A DNA stretch of 64,000 nt from Actinomadura latina NBRC 106108 (GCF_001552195.1 NZ_BCQS01000003.1:682001-746000), one strand, 5' to 3'. Counted from the stretch's first letter, positions 45,909-56,794 are shown. Made by a program: numbers and translations. Notes: generated from the sequence alone by a model not told the origin.

Positions 45909-45937
45909 TTGCAAGTAAACAAGCGTCTACCTAGGAT
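45909..45937 (+). promoter_or_regulatory. Promoter of the MFS gene
   Basis: TTGCAA (45909-45914) and TAGGAT (45932-45937) are separated by exactly 17 bases, matching a vegetative sigma-70-type promoter. The expected start is near 45944, giving a leader of about 36 bases before GTG 45980. Confidence 0.6.
45915..45930. promoter_or_regulatory. TetR-type operator dyad in the MFS promoter spacer
   Basis: GTAAAC-AAGC-GTCTAC is an inverted repeat with five of six bases matching in each arm. It fills the spacer between the -35 and -10 elements of the MFS promoter, so a bound repressor would block RNA polymerase. The divergent TetR gene starts 49 bases away. Confidence 0.55.
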
Positions 45938-45979
45938 ACATGCACGGCACAGGTAAATACCCGTACGCATGGGGGCAGG

Positions 45980-48565
45980 GTGGCACAGACCAGCGTGACG
46001 TCGCACGGCCCGGCGGCGTCCGAGCCGGCGAGACCGCAGTACACGCACCGACAGATCTTGAAGATCCTCGCCGGCCTGATGATGGCGATGCTGACGTCGA
46101 TGATCTCGACGTCGGTCGTCGCCACGGCCCTGCCGACGATCGTCGGCGACCTCGGCGGCCAGGACCAGCTGTCCTGGGTCGCCAGCGCCTCGCTGCTGAC
46201 GATGACCGCCTCGACCCCGCTGTGGGGCAAGCTGTCGGACATCGCCGGGCGCAAGCTGATGTTCCAGACCGCCCTGCTGATCTTCGTCCTCGCCTCGGTG
46301 GGCGCGGGGCTGTCGCAGGACATCGGCCAGCTCATCGCGGCCCGCGCGTTCCAGGGCCTCGGCGTCGGCGGCCTGTCCGCGCTCGCCCAGGTGATCCTCG
46401 GCGACGTCGTCGAACCCCGCCAGCGCGGCCGCTACGCCGGCTACATGGGCGCGGTGTTCGGTGTCGCGACCGTCGCCGGACCGCTGCTCGGCGGGTTCAT
46501 CGTGGACGCCGACGGCCTCGGCTGGCGCTGGACCTTCTACGTGTGCGTGCCGCTCGCCGTCGTCGCGTTCATCGTCATCCAGAAGGCGCTGAAGCTGCCG
46601 AAGGTGCGGCGCGACACCCGGGTGGACGTGTTCGGCGCGTTCACCATCACCGGCAGCGCCGCCCTGCTGATGCTGGTCCTGTCCATGGGCGGGACGGAGT
46701 TCGAGTGGAACTCCCAGTGGACCTACATCCTCCTCGGGGGCGTCGCGGTCCTGCTCGTGCTGGCGGTCGTCGCCGAGCGCGTCGCCCGCGACCCGATCCT
46801 GCCGCCCCGGCTGTTCCGCAACCGGATGTTCGTGCTGACGTCGTTCATCTCCATCTGCGTCGGCATGGCGATGTTCGGCGCGATGATCTACATGCCGCAG
46901 TACCTGCAGATCGTGAAGGGGATGAGCCCCACCGCGTCCGGCCTGATGACGCTGCCGCTCGTCCTCGGCATGCTGGTCACCTCGACCGGTTCCGGGCAGG
47001 TCGTGACCCGGACGGGCCGCTACAAGCTCTTCCCCGTGGCCGGCATGCTGTGCGTCGCGGCCGCGATGTACCTGCTGTCGCGGCTGCACACCGACTCCTC
47101 GGAGATCGTCATCGGCGCCGACCTGGCGCTCCTCGGCATCGGGATGGGCCTGACGCTGCAGATCCTGATCCTGGCCGCGCAGAACGCCGCCGCGCCCGCC
47201 GACCTGGCCTCGACGACGTCCGGCGTCTCGTTCTTCCGGAACCTCGGCGGCGCGATGGGCGTGGCCGCGTTCGGCGCGATCCTGACCAACCGGGTGGCGA
47301 ACGAGATCGCGGCGGGCTTCCGCGCGGCCGGCATCCCCATGCCGTCCGGCACGTCCGGGAGCCTCGGCTCGCCGGAGGAGATCCAGAAGCTGCCCGAGCC
47401 GGTGCACGGGATCATCCAGGACGCGTTCACCAAGGCGATGGAGGCCGTCTTCCTGGTCGGCGTCCCGGTGGCGGTGATCGGCTTCCTTGCGGTCCTCGCG
47501 CTGAAGGAGCTGCCGCTGCGGGGATCGGCGGGGCGCGGCAAGTCCGCCGAGCGGCCGCCGGCGGACGGTGTTCCGGCCGATGGTGTTCCGGCGGAGAACG
47601 GCGTCGTCCGACCGCCGGCCCCGGTGGCGCGGACGGGAGCGGTCGGTGCCGTCGGCGCCGGACGGCACGCGCGCGAGCACGACCACGCCCCGGACGCGCG
47701 GCTCGCCGCGGTCGCCGCGCCCGCACCCCAGGCCGATCTGGCGGCGCGGACGCAGATCCTCGCGCAGCAGAACGGGCAGAGCGGGCAGAACGGTCAGGAC
47801 GGCGGCGGCGTGCCCGTCCGCGGCATCGTGCGGACCGGTGACGGCACGCCCGTCCCGTCCGCCGCGCTGACCCTGATCGGCGTGGACGGCCACCAGCTCG
47901 CCCGCGCGCTCACCCGGGAGGACGGCCGGTACGCGCTGCCCGCCCCGGGCCCCGGGAACTACGTGCTGATCGCCGCGACCGGCGAGCACGAGCCGCAGGC
48001 CGCGACGCTGGTCGTCGGCGACCGGCCGGTCGACTTCGACCTGCTGCTCGCGGGCAACGGCGGCCTCGCCGGGACGGTCCGCAGCGGCGACGGCGCCCCG
48101 ATCGCCAACGCGATGGTCGTGGTCACCGACGTGCGCGGCGACGTCGTCGGCACCGGCCGCACCGACGGCGACGGGAACTACCTGTTCAAGGACATCACGT
48201 CCGGCGGCTACACGCTCGCCGTGTCCGCCGCCGCGCACCGCCCGGTCGCGCTGCCCGTGGACGTGGTCGGCAACGGGCAGACCCGGCAGGACGTGAAGAT
48301 GCCGCCCGGCGCCCGGATCCGCGGGACGGTCCGCAACGAGGCGGGCGAGCCGGTCGAGGAGGCCCGCGTCACCCTCGTCGACGCGGCCGGCAACGTCGTC
48401 GCGATGGTGATCACCGGACCGGACGGCGAGTACGCCTTCACCGACCTGACCGGCGGACAGTACACCGTGATCGCGTCCGGATATCCTCCGGTCGCCACCG
48501 GTCTGTCCCTTTCGGGCAGCGGGCTGGACGAGCACGACGTGACGCTCGGCTACCCCGGCGAATGA
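45980..48565 (+). CDS. DHA2-type MFS drug exporter fused to three beta-sandwich repeats
   Basis: An 861-residue protein. Residues 25-510 are a 14-helix EmrB/QacA-type exporter with motif A GKLSDIAGRK (83-92) and motif C GVATVAGPLLGG (161-172). A Pro/Ala-rich linker with HDHAPDARL follows, then three carboxypeptidase-regulatory-like (CnaB-like) repeats at about 611-691, 695-774 and 778-857, each with a G(I/T)VR.GDG.P start and a DG.Y core. Both ends of a 14-helix exporter face the cytoplasm, so the repeats are predicted inside the cell, unusual for this fold. GTG 45980 follows GGGGG. Controlled by the divergent TetR gene, by inference. Confidence 0.88.
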   Translation: MAQTSVTSHGPAASEPARPQYTHRQILKILAGLMMAMLTSMISTSVVATALPTIVGDLGGQDQLSWVASASLLTMTASTPLWGKLSDIAGRKLMFQTALLIFVLASVGAGLSQDIGQLIAARAFQGLGVGGLSALAQVILGDVVEPRQRGRYAGYMGAVFGVATVAGPLLGGFIVDADGLGWRWTFYVCVPLAVVAFIVIQKALKLPKVRRDTRVDVFGAFTITGSAALLMLVLSMGGTEFEWNSQWTYILLGGVAVLLVLAVVAERVARDPILPPRLFRNRMFVLTSFISICVGMAMFGAMIYMPQYLQIVKGMSPTASGLMTLPLVLGMLVTSTGSGQVVTRTGRYKLFPVAGMLCVAAAMYLLSRLHTDSSEIVIGADLALLGIGMGLTLQILILAAQNAAAPADLASTTSGVSFFRNLGGAMGVAAFGAILTNRVANEIAAGFRAAGIPMPSGTSGSLGSPEEIQKLPEPVHGIIQDAFTKAMEAVFLVGVPVAVIGFLAVLALKELPLRGSAGRGKSAERPPADGVPADGVPAENGVVRPPAPVARTGAVGAVGAGRHAREHDHAPDARLAAVAAPAPQADLAARTQILAQQNGQSGQNGQDGGGVPVRGIVRTGDGTPVPSAALTLIGVDGHQLARALTREDGRYALPAPGPGNYVLIAATGEHEPQAATLVVGDRPVDFDLLLAGNGGLAGTVRSGDGAPIANAMVVVTDVRGDVVGTGRTDGDGNYLFKDITSGGYTLAVSAAAHRPVALPVDVVGNGQTRQDVKMPPGARIRGTVRNEAGEPVEEARVTLVDAAGNVVAMVITGPDGEYAFTDLTGGQYTVIASGYPPVATGLSLSGSGLDEHDVTLGYPGE

Positions 48566-48619
48566 CGGGCGCGATCCCGGGCCGTCCGGCAGCGGCGGCC
48601 CCCGACACGAAGGTCGTTG

Positions 48620-49447
48620 ATGGTTGCTGAACGAGGTCTGCGCGGCACGGTGCGGACGAAGGACGGCTGGGCGGTGCGGCACGCCATCGTCACGGTGACG
48701 GACCTGGCCGGCGACCAGGTGGCGCGGGAGCGGACCGGAGAGGACGGCGTGCTCGCCGCCGGCCCACTGCCCGCCGGGACGTACACGGTGATCGTGACGG
48801 CGATGGGCTTCCAGCCGGCCGCCTCCACCCTCATCGTCTCCACGTCCGGCACGGCCGACATCGGGAAGATCGTGCTGGGCCGCGCCGGCGGCGCCGGACT
48901 GCCCGCGCCCGGCCCGTGGACGATCGACCCGGCGCACTCCACCGTCGGCGCCGTCGCGCAGCACCTCGGCCTGTCCAGCGTCCGCGGCCGGTTCGCCGCC
49001 TTCGAGGGACGGATCGACGTCGCCGAGCCGGTCGAGGAGTCGCGGGTCACGGCGCGCATCGAGACCGCGTCCATCGACACCGGCAACAAGATGCGCGACG
49101 ACCACCTGCGCTCGGCCGACTTCATGAACGCCGACGTCAACCCCGTCATCACCTACGAGGGTGATGGGCTCACCGCCGCCGGGCCCGACCGGTGGACCGT
49201 CCACGGCCGGCTCACCCTCAACGGGATCACGCAGCCGGTCGACCTCGACCTGACCTACCTCGGCAGCGGCTCCGACCTGTGGGGCGGCGTCCGCGCCGCG
49301 TTCCGCGCCACCGCCGAACTGTGCCGCGCCGACTTCGGCATCCGGTACAACCAGATCCTGGAGGCGGGCGTCGTGCTGGTCGGCGAGAGCCTCCGCGTCG
49401 AGCTGGAGATCCAGGCCGTCCAGGGCGAGGAGATCCCCGAAGGCTAG
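48620..49447 (+). CDS. Beta-sandwich repeat plus YceI domain protein
   Basis: A 275-residue soluble protein. Residues 1-85 form one carboxypeptidase-regulatory-like repeat (GLRGTVRTKDGWAV, EDGVLAAGPLPAGTYTV) closely like the three at the end of the MFS protein. Residues 90-270 are a YceI domain (WTIDPAHSTVGAVAQHLGLS, then DDHLRSADFMNADVNP), a lipocalin-like barrel that binds isoprenoids. No signal peptide, although many YceI proteins are periplasmic. ATG 48620 chosen; a TTG lies directly before it. Probably cotranscribed with the MFS gene. Confidence 0.85.
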   Translation: MVAERGLRGTVRTKDGWAVRHAIVTVTDLAGDQVARERTGEDGVLAAGPLPAGTYTVIVTAMGFQPAASTLIVSTSGTADIGKIVLGRAGGAGLPAPGPWTIDPAHSTVGAVAQHLGLSSVRGRFAAFEGRIDVAEPVEESRVTARIETASIDTGNKMRDDHLRSADFMNADVNPVITYEGDGLTAAGPDRWTVHGRLTLNGITQPVDLDLTYLGSGSDLWGGVRAAFRATAELCRADFGIRYNQILEAGVVLVGESLRVELEIQAVQGEEIPEG

Positions 49448-49451
49448 GGTC

Positions 49452-50411
49452 CTAGCGGCCCTTGAGGTCGCGGACGAGCCTCTTCGCCGCCGCCTTGGTC
49501 GGGGAGCCCGTCACGACGACCTTCCCGTCCGTGATCGCCATGTCGACGCGGGGCAGGGTGACGAGCCTGTCGCGGACGACGAACGCGAGGTCCCGCCCGA
49601 CCGTAGCGCGGGTCAGGTCGGCGAACGCCTGCCGGTCGGCCGGCCGCAGCGTCACCGCCACGTCGTACCCGCCCGGCTTCACCCGCGACTTCTGGACGCG
49701 CAGGTCGGCGACCTTGCGGATCGCGATGCCCTGCGTGAGGTGGTAGCACGTCGGCCCGGTGGACGCCTGCCCGGTGATGCCCTTCGTGCCGGCCGGGCAC
49801 GCCCCCGGCGTCGCCTGCGCGACCGGGTAGATGTGCAGCGGCGCGGCCAGCGCCACCGGCCGGGTCCGCATCGAGGAGGCGATCATCGCGCCGGACACCG
49901 CGACGGCCGCGATCAGCAGCCCCAGCGTCAGCACCATGACCAGCAGCGCGGACCGGTGCTGGTCGGCGACCCCGGCCGGGGCCGCCGCCTGCTGCACCCG
50001 GGGCCGCCGCCCGGCCCGGCTGCGCTTGACCTCCGCCGCCCGCCGCTGCCGCTCGGCTGCCCGCGCCCGCCGCCGCGCGGCCTCGCCGCCCGCGGCCGGC
50101 AGCACCGCCGTGGTCGCCTCCGGCTTCGTCCCGCCCCGGAAGCTCTCCTGCCCCAGCGCCTCCGCGGGATCAGGCCCCGCGAGGATCGGCTGCGTGTCCC
50201 CCTCCGCCGGGACGTCCTTCTCCGGCCGCCCTTCTCCGCCGGGCGCGTCGTGCGGGGGAGCCGGAGGCAGCGCGGTGCCGTTGGGCGGGGTGGGAGTGTC
50301 CGGGCTGGGGATGTCCGGGCTGGGAGTGTCCGGACTGGGAGCGCCGGGCTCTGCGGGGGCTTCGTCGCGCGGACGATCCTTGCTGCGGCGCGGAATGACC
50401 CGCATCGTCAC
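49452..50411 (-). CDS. Membrane protein with SecDF P1-like head domain
   Basis: A 319-residue protein with a disordered Pro-rich N-terminus (SPDTPSPDIPSPDTP repeats at 26-42), a basic Arg/Ala segment at 112-135, one membrane helix at about 154-176, and an external C-terminal domain. The last 90 residues resemble the P1 head of SecD/SecF (YDVAVTLRPADRQAFADLT, then AFVVRDRLVTLPRVDMAI). Two cysteines (GACPAG, PTCYHL) may pair. It is not SecD itself. ATG 50411 or 50405. It converges with the YceI gene, with only four bases between stops. Confidence 0.7.
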   Translation of the reverse strand: MTMRVIPRRSKDRPRDEAPAEPGAPSPDTPSPDIPSPDTPTPPNGTALPPAPPHDAPGGEGRPEKDVPAEGDTQPILAGPDPAEALGQESFRGGTKPEATTAVLPAAGGEAARRRARAAERQRRAAEVKRSRAGRRPRVQQAAAPAGVADQHRSALLVMVLTLGLLIAAVAVSGAMIASSMRTRPVALAAPLHIYPVAQATPGACPAGTKGITGQASTGPTCYHLTQGIAIRKVADLRVQKSRVKPGGYDVAVTLRPADRQAFADLTRATVGRDLAFVVRDRLVTLPRVDMAITDGKVVVTGSPTKAAAKRLVRDLKGR

Positions 50412-50548
50412 CTCCCCGGCTTCATGATCTCCATCAGTCTTTCAGGATGAGACGCCGCCCCGCATCGCGTCCCGGCCGAAGACCGCCGCGAATCGTCCCT
50501 TGGTCATCATGTCCAACCGTGCCCGTTCGCGGGCGTTCAATACGCGCG

Positions 50549-50582
50549 AAAAAGCCCGGCCCCGGACGAACCGGGGCCGGGC
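50549..50582 (-). terminator. Intrinsic terminator of the kor operon
   Basis: On the minus strand GCCCGGCCCCGG-TTCGT-CCGGGGCCGGGC is a perfect 12-base-pair stem with a 5-base loop, followed by TTTTT, 15 bases after the korB stop. Confidence 0.9.
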
Positions 50583-50596
50583 CTGCGCAAAGGCGA

Positions 50597-51707
50597 TTAA
50601 TCGATTCGCCAGGTGTCGCCGGAGCCGAGCAGCGCGGCCAGGTCGCCCTCGCCCTGCTTCTCGACGGCCTCGTCGAGCTGGGCCCGCATCAGCTCGTCGT
50701 AGGACGGGCGGTCCACGTCCCGGAAGATGCCGATCGGGGTGTGCTCGAACGCCGGCTGGTCCAGCCGCGACAGCGCGAACGCCTGCGACGGGTCCGGGTT
50801 GTGGGCGTCGTGCACCGCGATCTCCGCCGGGTCGACGTCCGCGACCCGCACCACCTCGAAAGACCCCGTCCGGGTGCGGCGCAGCGCCTTGTCGCGGTCC
50901 GCGCCGAAGACGATCGGCTCCCCGTGCTCCAACCGGACGGTGACGTCGTCCCGCACGGAGGCGTCCTTCAGCGGCTCGAACGCGTTGTCGTTGAAGATGT
51001 TGCAGTTCTGGTAGATCTCCACGAGCGCCGTGCCGCGGTGCTGGGCCGCCGCCCGCAGCACCGACTGCAGGTGCTTGCGGTCGGAGTCGATCGTGCGGGC
51101 GACGAACGTGCCCTCCGCGCCGATCGCGAGCGACAGCGGGTTGAACGGCGCGTCCAGCGACCCCATCGGCGTCGACTTGGTGATCTTGCCGAGCTCGGAC
51201 GTCGGCGAGTACTGCCCCTTCGTCAGCCCGTAGATCCGGTTGTTGAACAGCAGGATCTTCAGGTTGACGTTGCGGCGCAGCGCGTGGATCAGGTGGTTGC
51301 CGCCGATCGACAGCGAGTCGCCGTCCCCGGTCACCACCCACACCGACAGGTCGGGACGGGACGTCGCGAGCCCCGTCGCGATCGCGGGCGCGCGGCCGTG
51401 GATCGAGTGGAACCCGTAGGTGTTCATGTAGTACGGGAACCGCGACGAGCAGCCGATGCCGGAGATGAACGTGATGTTCTCCCGGCGCAGCCCGAGCTCC
51501 GGCAGGAAGGACTGGACGGCCGCGAGGATCGCGTAGTCACCGCACCCGGGGCACCAGCGCACCTCCTGGTCGGTCTTGAAGTCCTTCATCGTCTGCTTCG
51601 CGTCCGTCTTCGGGACGAGGGAGAGCAGCGACTTCCCGTGGCCGTTCCCGTTCCCGTTGACGGCGCCGCTCCCGTTGGGGGAGCCGATCCCGTTGGAGGA
51701 GCCGTTC

Positions 51708-51715
<8 letters not shown>
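50597..51715 (-). CDS. korB: 2-oxoacid:ferredoxin oxidoreductase, beta subunit
   Basis: A 372-residue thiamine-diphosphate subunit. With KorA it oxidises a 2-oxoacid, most likely 2-oxoglutarate, to the CoA thioester and reduces ferredoxin. The [4Fe-4S] ligands are C55 and C58 (RWCPGCGDY), C89 (GIGCSSR) and C238 (IYQNCNIF). The TPP motif runs from GDGDSLSIGG (130-139) to FNNRIYG. The first 27 residues are a flexible Asn/Gly/Ser-rich extension. GTG 51715 overlaps the korA stop by eight bases. Confidence 0.94.
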
Positions 51716-53549
<1,834 letters not shown>

Positions 53550-53874
53550 AGAGGAAGACCTCCTCGACGGGCAGCACCGTCCCGGGGGAGGCACCCGGGA
53601 TCGTGATGCTACTTAGGCTTGCCTTCATGGTATGTCCGGGATCGGATGGTGTTATCGGGACGACCGCTCACCGGAAAGTACGACCTGGGGCGGTGCCCTA
53701 GTTCATCCCGGAACACAGGCTGCTGCGCTGCCGGCACAGGTCGACGTGCAATCGCCGGACCAGTTGCGCGGAGCTCGCCGAGGAGCCGAGGCTCCCCAGG
53801 GACGTGGAGTTCACGACCCGAAGTGTAGACAGCGCGGGCTCCCCGCGACCGCACCGCCCCTGGAACGCGTCACC
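53550..53874. other. Intergenic region upstream of korA
   Basis: A 325-base stretch with no convincing gene; short frames on both strands lack good starts. It should hold the korA promoter. TTAGGCTTGCCT at 53613-53624 resembles one half of an actinobacterial iron-regulator (IdeR/DmdR) box, but the second half is poor. Confidence 0.5.
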
Positions 53875-55239
53875 TTACGGTTGCCCTGGTGACCGGGATG
53901 TGGCGACTTCGGGACCGTCCGATCGCTCGGCCGAGGGCGTTCCCGGCCCGGGCGATCCCGTGGTGGCCGGATTCGGCTTCAGGACGGCCTTGCGTTCCCG
54001 GTCGACCCGCGCGAGCAGCTTCGGGACGTCGGCCGCGTCCAGCGCCTCGCCGACGACGCGGGCCGCCGCCTCGTACGGGTAGGAGCCGGGGTTGTCGAGC
54101 GCCTTCCGCATCCAGTTCCGCCACAGCCTGCTGGTGACGGTGCAGCGCAGCACCACCGAGCGGTCGGCCTGCACCGGGCCGGCGGTCGCGCAGGAGCCGA
54201 GCGCCTTGTCCCCGGAACTGATCGTCGCCCGCAGCGCGGCCCGCGCGCCGTCCGGCACGCTCCCCTGGGGCGCGGTCAGCGTGGCGGGCAGGCTCACCGT
54301 GCAGCCGTTGGTGTTCTGGTCGCAGTTGCTGAACGTCAGCGTCCCCGGCCTGAACGCCAGGTTCGGGTCGGGCGCGCCGCCGAGCGCGGCCACTCTCGGC
54401 CGCAGCTCGGTGAACAGCGTCGCGGGCGCGGCGACCGGCGCGGCGGTGAACCGCGGCGCGTTCTGCCCGGCGCCCCGCACCGCCAGCAGCCGGTACGGCG
54501 CGGCCGCCGTGACCAGGTAGTCGGCGGCGGACGTCCGGATCCGGTACGCCCGGACGCCGTTCACGTCCTCCACCGGCGGGTTCCCGGACGTCTTGCCCAG
54601 CGCCCCGGCGATGGACTCGGGCCCGAGGACGTCCGGCACGTCGAAGCCGGGGACCGACGCGGGCGCCTTCGACCAGCGGTCCGCGTAGTACTCCGGATGC
54701 GCGATCTCACCGGCGAAGTCGCGCCAGAACGCGAGCCCCGCCTTGAGGTAGGCGGTGCCGTCGATCGCGACGACGTCCGCCGCCAGGGTGCCCGCGATGA
54801 TCCGCCCGCTGGCCGAACCCGACGGCGTCACCCGGAGGTGCGCCTGGACGGGCCGTCCCTTCAGCGTCAGCGTGCCGTCGTATCGCAGGCCGGTTCCGGA
54901 CGTGAGATCGCGCCCCAGCGCGACCGTCCACGCGGGCGGCGGCGCCGACACGGTGGGCGTGGCCTTCTTCTTCGCCGGCTCGCCCTCCCCGCCGAGCGCG
55001 ACCGCGGCGACGGCGCCGGCCGCGACCACGGCGACGGCCGCCGCCCCGGCGACCATCATGACCCGCGCTCCGCGTCCCTTCCGCTGCCGCCCGCCCTTCC
55101 CGGGCGGGACGGGCCCGCCCGTGGCACCGGCCCCGTAGGGCGGGACGGGGACGCTCTGGGGAGTGCGTGGGGTCGCCCGGGGGTCCATGGGGGGATGGTG
55201 CGAGGACGTCGGGGACGGGTCGTCCTGATCAGCGCTCAC
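53875..55239 (-). CDS. Membrane-anchored protein with LppX/LprG-like external domain, paralogue 1
   Basis: A 454-residue protein: Pro/Ser-rich cytoplasmic start (1-55), one membrane helix at about 59-84, then a large external domain. The segment LRYDGTLTLKGRPVQAHLRV with later GTAYLKAGLAFWRDF recalls the mycobacterial LppX/LprAFG lipoprotein fold. Four cysteines follow in the order FSNCDQNTNGCTV, GSCATAG and VLRCTV; the adjacent gene has the same arrangement. GTG 55239 is used; ATG at residue 18 is an alternative. Function unknown; lipid binding is a guess from the fold. Confidence 0.72.
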   Translation of the reverse strand: MSADQDDPSPTSSHHPPMDPRATPRTPQSVPVPPYGAGATGGPVPPGKGGRQRKGRGARVMMVAGAAAVAVVAAGAVAAVALGGEGEPAKKKATPTVSAPPPAWTVALGRDLTSGTGLRYDGTLTLKGRPVQAHLRVTPSGSASGRIIAGTLAADVVAIDGTAYLKAGLAFWRDFAGEIAHPEYYADRWSKAPASVPGFDVPDVLGPESIAGALGKTSGNPPVEDVNGVRAYRIRTSAADYLVTAAAPYRLLAVRGAGQNAPRFTAAPVAAPATLFTELRPRVAALGGAPDPNLAFRPGTLTFSNCDQNTNGCTVSLPATLTAPQGSVPDGARAALRATISSGDKALGSCATAGPVQADRSVVLRCTVTSRLWRNWMRKALDNPGSYPYEAAARVVGEALDAADVPKLLARVDRERKAVLKPNPATTGSPGPGTPSAERSDGPEVATSRSPGQP

Positions 55240-55403
55240 TGGGGCTCACTCTGCTCACTTCCGGGGCCGGGTTGCGGCCCGACCGTCAGGCACAAAGCAA
55301 GGGATGGGGAGGCGTCCTCAGAGGGTGCCGGCGAGGCTCGGGACCGGTCCGGGGGGTGAGGGGCGGCCGCCGGGGCCCTGGAGGGCGTCTCCACAGAGCA
55401 TAA

Positions 55404-55454
55404 GGGTGCCCGGCGGCGCTTTCCCCGGACGGGGAGGAGCGCCACCGGGCACCC
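55404..55454. terminator. Strong hairpin between the two paralogues
   Basis: GGGTGCCCGG at 55404-55413 pairs with CCGGGCACCC at 55445-55454, and an inner stem closes with CCCC and GGGG around GGAC. No T-run follows, so it may be a terminator of the GC-rich type or an mRNA stabiliser. Confidence 0.6.
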
Positions 55455-55467
55455 GGCTGGCCCAGGG

Positions 55468-55491
55468 CCGGCGCGCGGTACCGCGCGCCGG
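55468..55491. terminator. 24-bp perfect palindrome after paralogue 2
   Basis: A perfect palindrome centred on GGTACC (arms CCGGCGCGC and GCGCGCCGG) lies 16 bases after the stop of the upstream minus-strand gene. Placement suits a terminator; it could also bind a protein. Confidence 0.5.
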
Positions 55492-55507
55492 GCGCCTCAC
55501 CTGCGCG

Positions 55508-56794
55508 TCATTCGCTTTCCAGGCCGTTCTGCAGGCCCTGCACCTCCGTGGACGTGGCGCCGATCACCTTGTAGTCGGCGTGCTTGTAGAACGTGCCGCC
55601 GGTGGCCTTGGCCCAGCTCTTCCACGCGCTGCTGCTGACCCGGCAGCTCGCCCACTGCGACGTGGAGCCGGTGATGGTGACCTTGGTCGTGCAGTCGCCG
55701 AGGTCCCGGCCGGTCAGCGTGCCGGCGGTGAGCCGGTACCGCACCTCGATGGTGACGGGCTTGTCCACGCCGAACGGCGGGCGGATCTTCGCCTGGACCG
55801 TGCAGCCGGAGTCGCTGTTGCAGCCGCCCTTCTTCCACTCGTCGACCGACGGCCGGGCCGAGCCGTTGAAGGAGTCCCGCAGCTCGCCCATGCTGGAGCG
55901 CATGTCCGAGACGAGGGACGAGGCGTCACCGGAGTCCTTCGGGGTGACGTCCAGCGCGACGCGGGGCGTGGTCGCCTCGTAGCGCAGCAGCTCCGCGTCA
56001 TCGTCGTCGGTGATGTAGAGGGTGGACGAGAAGGTGCTGAACTTGAGGGCCTTCTTGCCCTGCCACGTGGTCTTGATCGGCTTGACCCTGGACGTCCGGG
56101 CGGAGCGGATCTTGGCCGCCAGCGCCGAGGGCGACAGCTGCGTCTTGAAGTCGAGGTTGAGCTCGTCCTCGTCCAGCCGGCCCCACTGTTCGCCGGACTT
56201 GAGGTAGTACGGGTCGTCGGCGGTGATCTCCTTCTCCCAGTACGCCTTGTCGGCCTTCACGAACAGCTTGCCGTCGGCCGACAGGATGGTGACGTTGTCG
56301 CCGCCCCAGGTGACGGGCCCCATCGCGCGGCCGCCCCTGGTGACGTTCAGCTCGCCGCGCAGCGTCTCGGCGCCGCCGAAGGTGCCCTTCAGCTGCACGG
56401 CGCGGGCCGTGGACATGCTGGTGGCCGCGGCCGTCAGCTTCTCCTCGGGCGACTTGCCGCCGCCCACGGACACCGCGTACACGACGACGGCGATGATGAT
56501 GAGGAAAACGAGGCCGCCGCCGATCAGCCCGAGGACGAGCCCGCCGCCTCCGCCGCGCTTCGGCGGCGGCATGGGGGGGCCCATCGGGGCGCCGGGAGGC
56601 GGGGGGAAGAAGGGCGGCGGGGTTCCGGGGCCGCCGAAGCCGCCGGGCGGGGGAGGCCCGCCCGGACCGCCGGGACCACCTGGGCTTCCAGGCCCGCCCG
56701 GACCGGGGCCGCCCGGCCCCGCCGGCGGCGGCGGAGGCGGCCAGGAGGCACCGCCCGGGGATTCCCAGCCCGGGGGAGGCGGGGGGTTGCTCAT
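55508..56794 (-). CDS. Membrane-anchored protein with LppX/LprG-like external domain, paralogue 2
   Basis: A 428-residue protein: a Pro/Gly-rich cytoplasmic start (1-80, long PPPPP and GGPGGP runs), a membrane helix at 86-108, and an external domain of about 315 residues. GKLFVKADKAYWEKEI and GGDNVTILSADG resemble the same lipoprotein-like fold as the neighbouring paralogue. Four cysteines occur in the same order (GGCNSDSGCTV, GDCTTK, ASCRV). ATG 56794 has GGAAGGA about 11 bases upstream. Divergent from nuoA2. Confidence 0.75.
   Translation of the reverse strand: MSNPPPPPGWESPGGASWPPPPPPAGPGGPGPGGPGSPGGPGGPGGPPPPGGFGGPGTPPPFFPPPPGAPMGPPMPPPKRGGGGGLVLGLIGGGLVFLIIIAVVVYAVSVGGGKSPEEKLTAAATSMSTARAVQLKGTFGGAETLRGELNVTRGGRAMGPVTWGGDNVTILSADGKLFVKADKAYWEKEITADDPYYLKSGEQWGRLDEDELNLDFKTQLSPSALAAKIRSARTSRVKPIKTTWQGKKALKFSTFSSTLYITDDDDAELLRYEATTPRVALDVTPKDSGDASSLVSDMRSSMGELRDSFNGSARPSVDEWKKGGCNSDSGCTVQAKIRPPFGVDKPVTIEVRYRLTAGTLTGRDLGDCTTKVTITGSTSQWASCRVSSSAWKSWAKATGGTFYKHADYKVIGATSTEVQGLQNGLESE

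Noticed and set aside
53609..53854. Minus-strand frame of 81 residues upstream of korA
   Set aside because: No ribosome site, no recognisable protein features, and it covers the likely korA promoter.
56560..56780. Plus-strand Gly/Pro-rich frame opposite paralogue 2
   Set aside because: It is the shadow of the proline-rich N-terminus on the minus strand.
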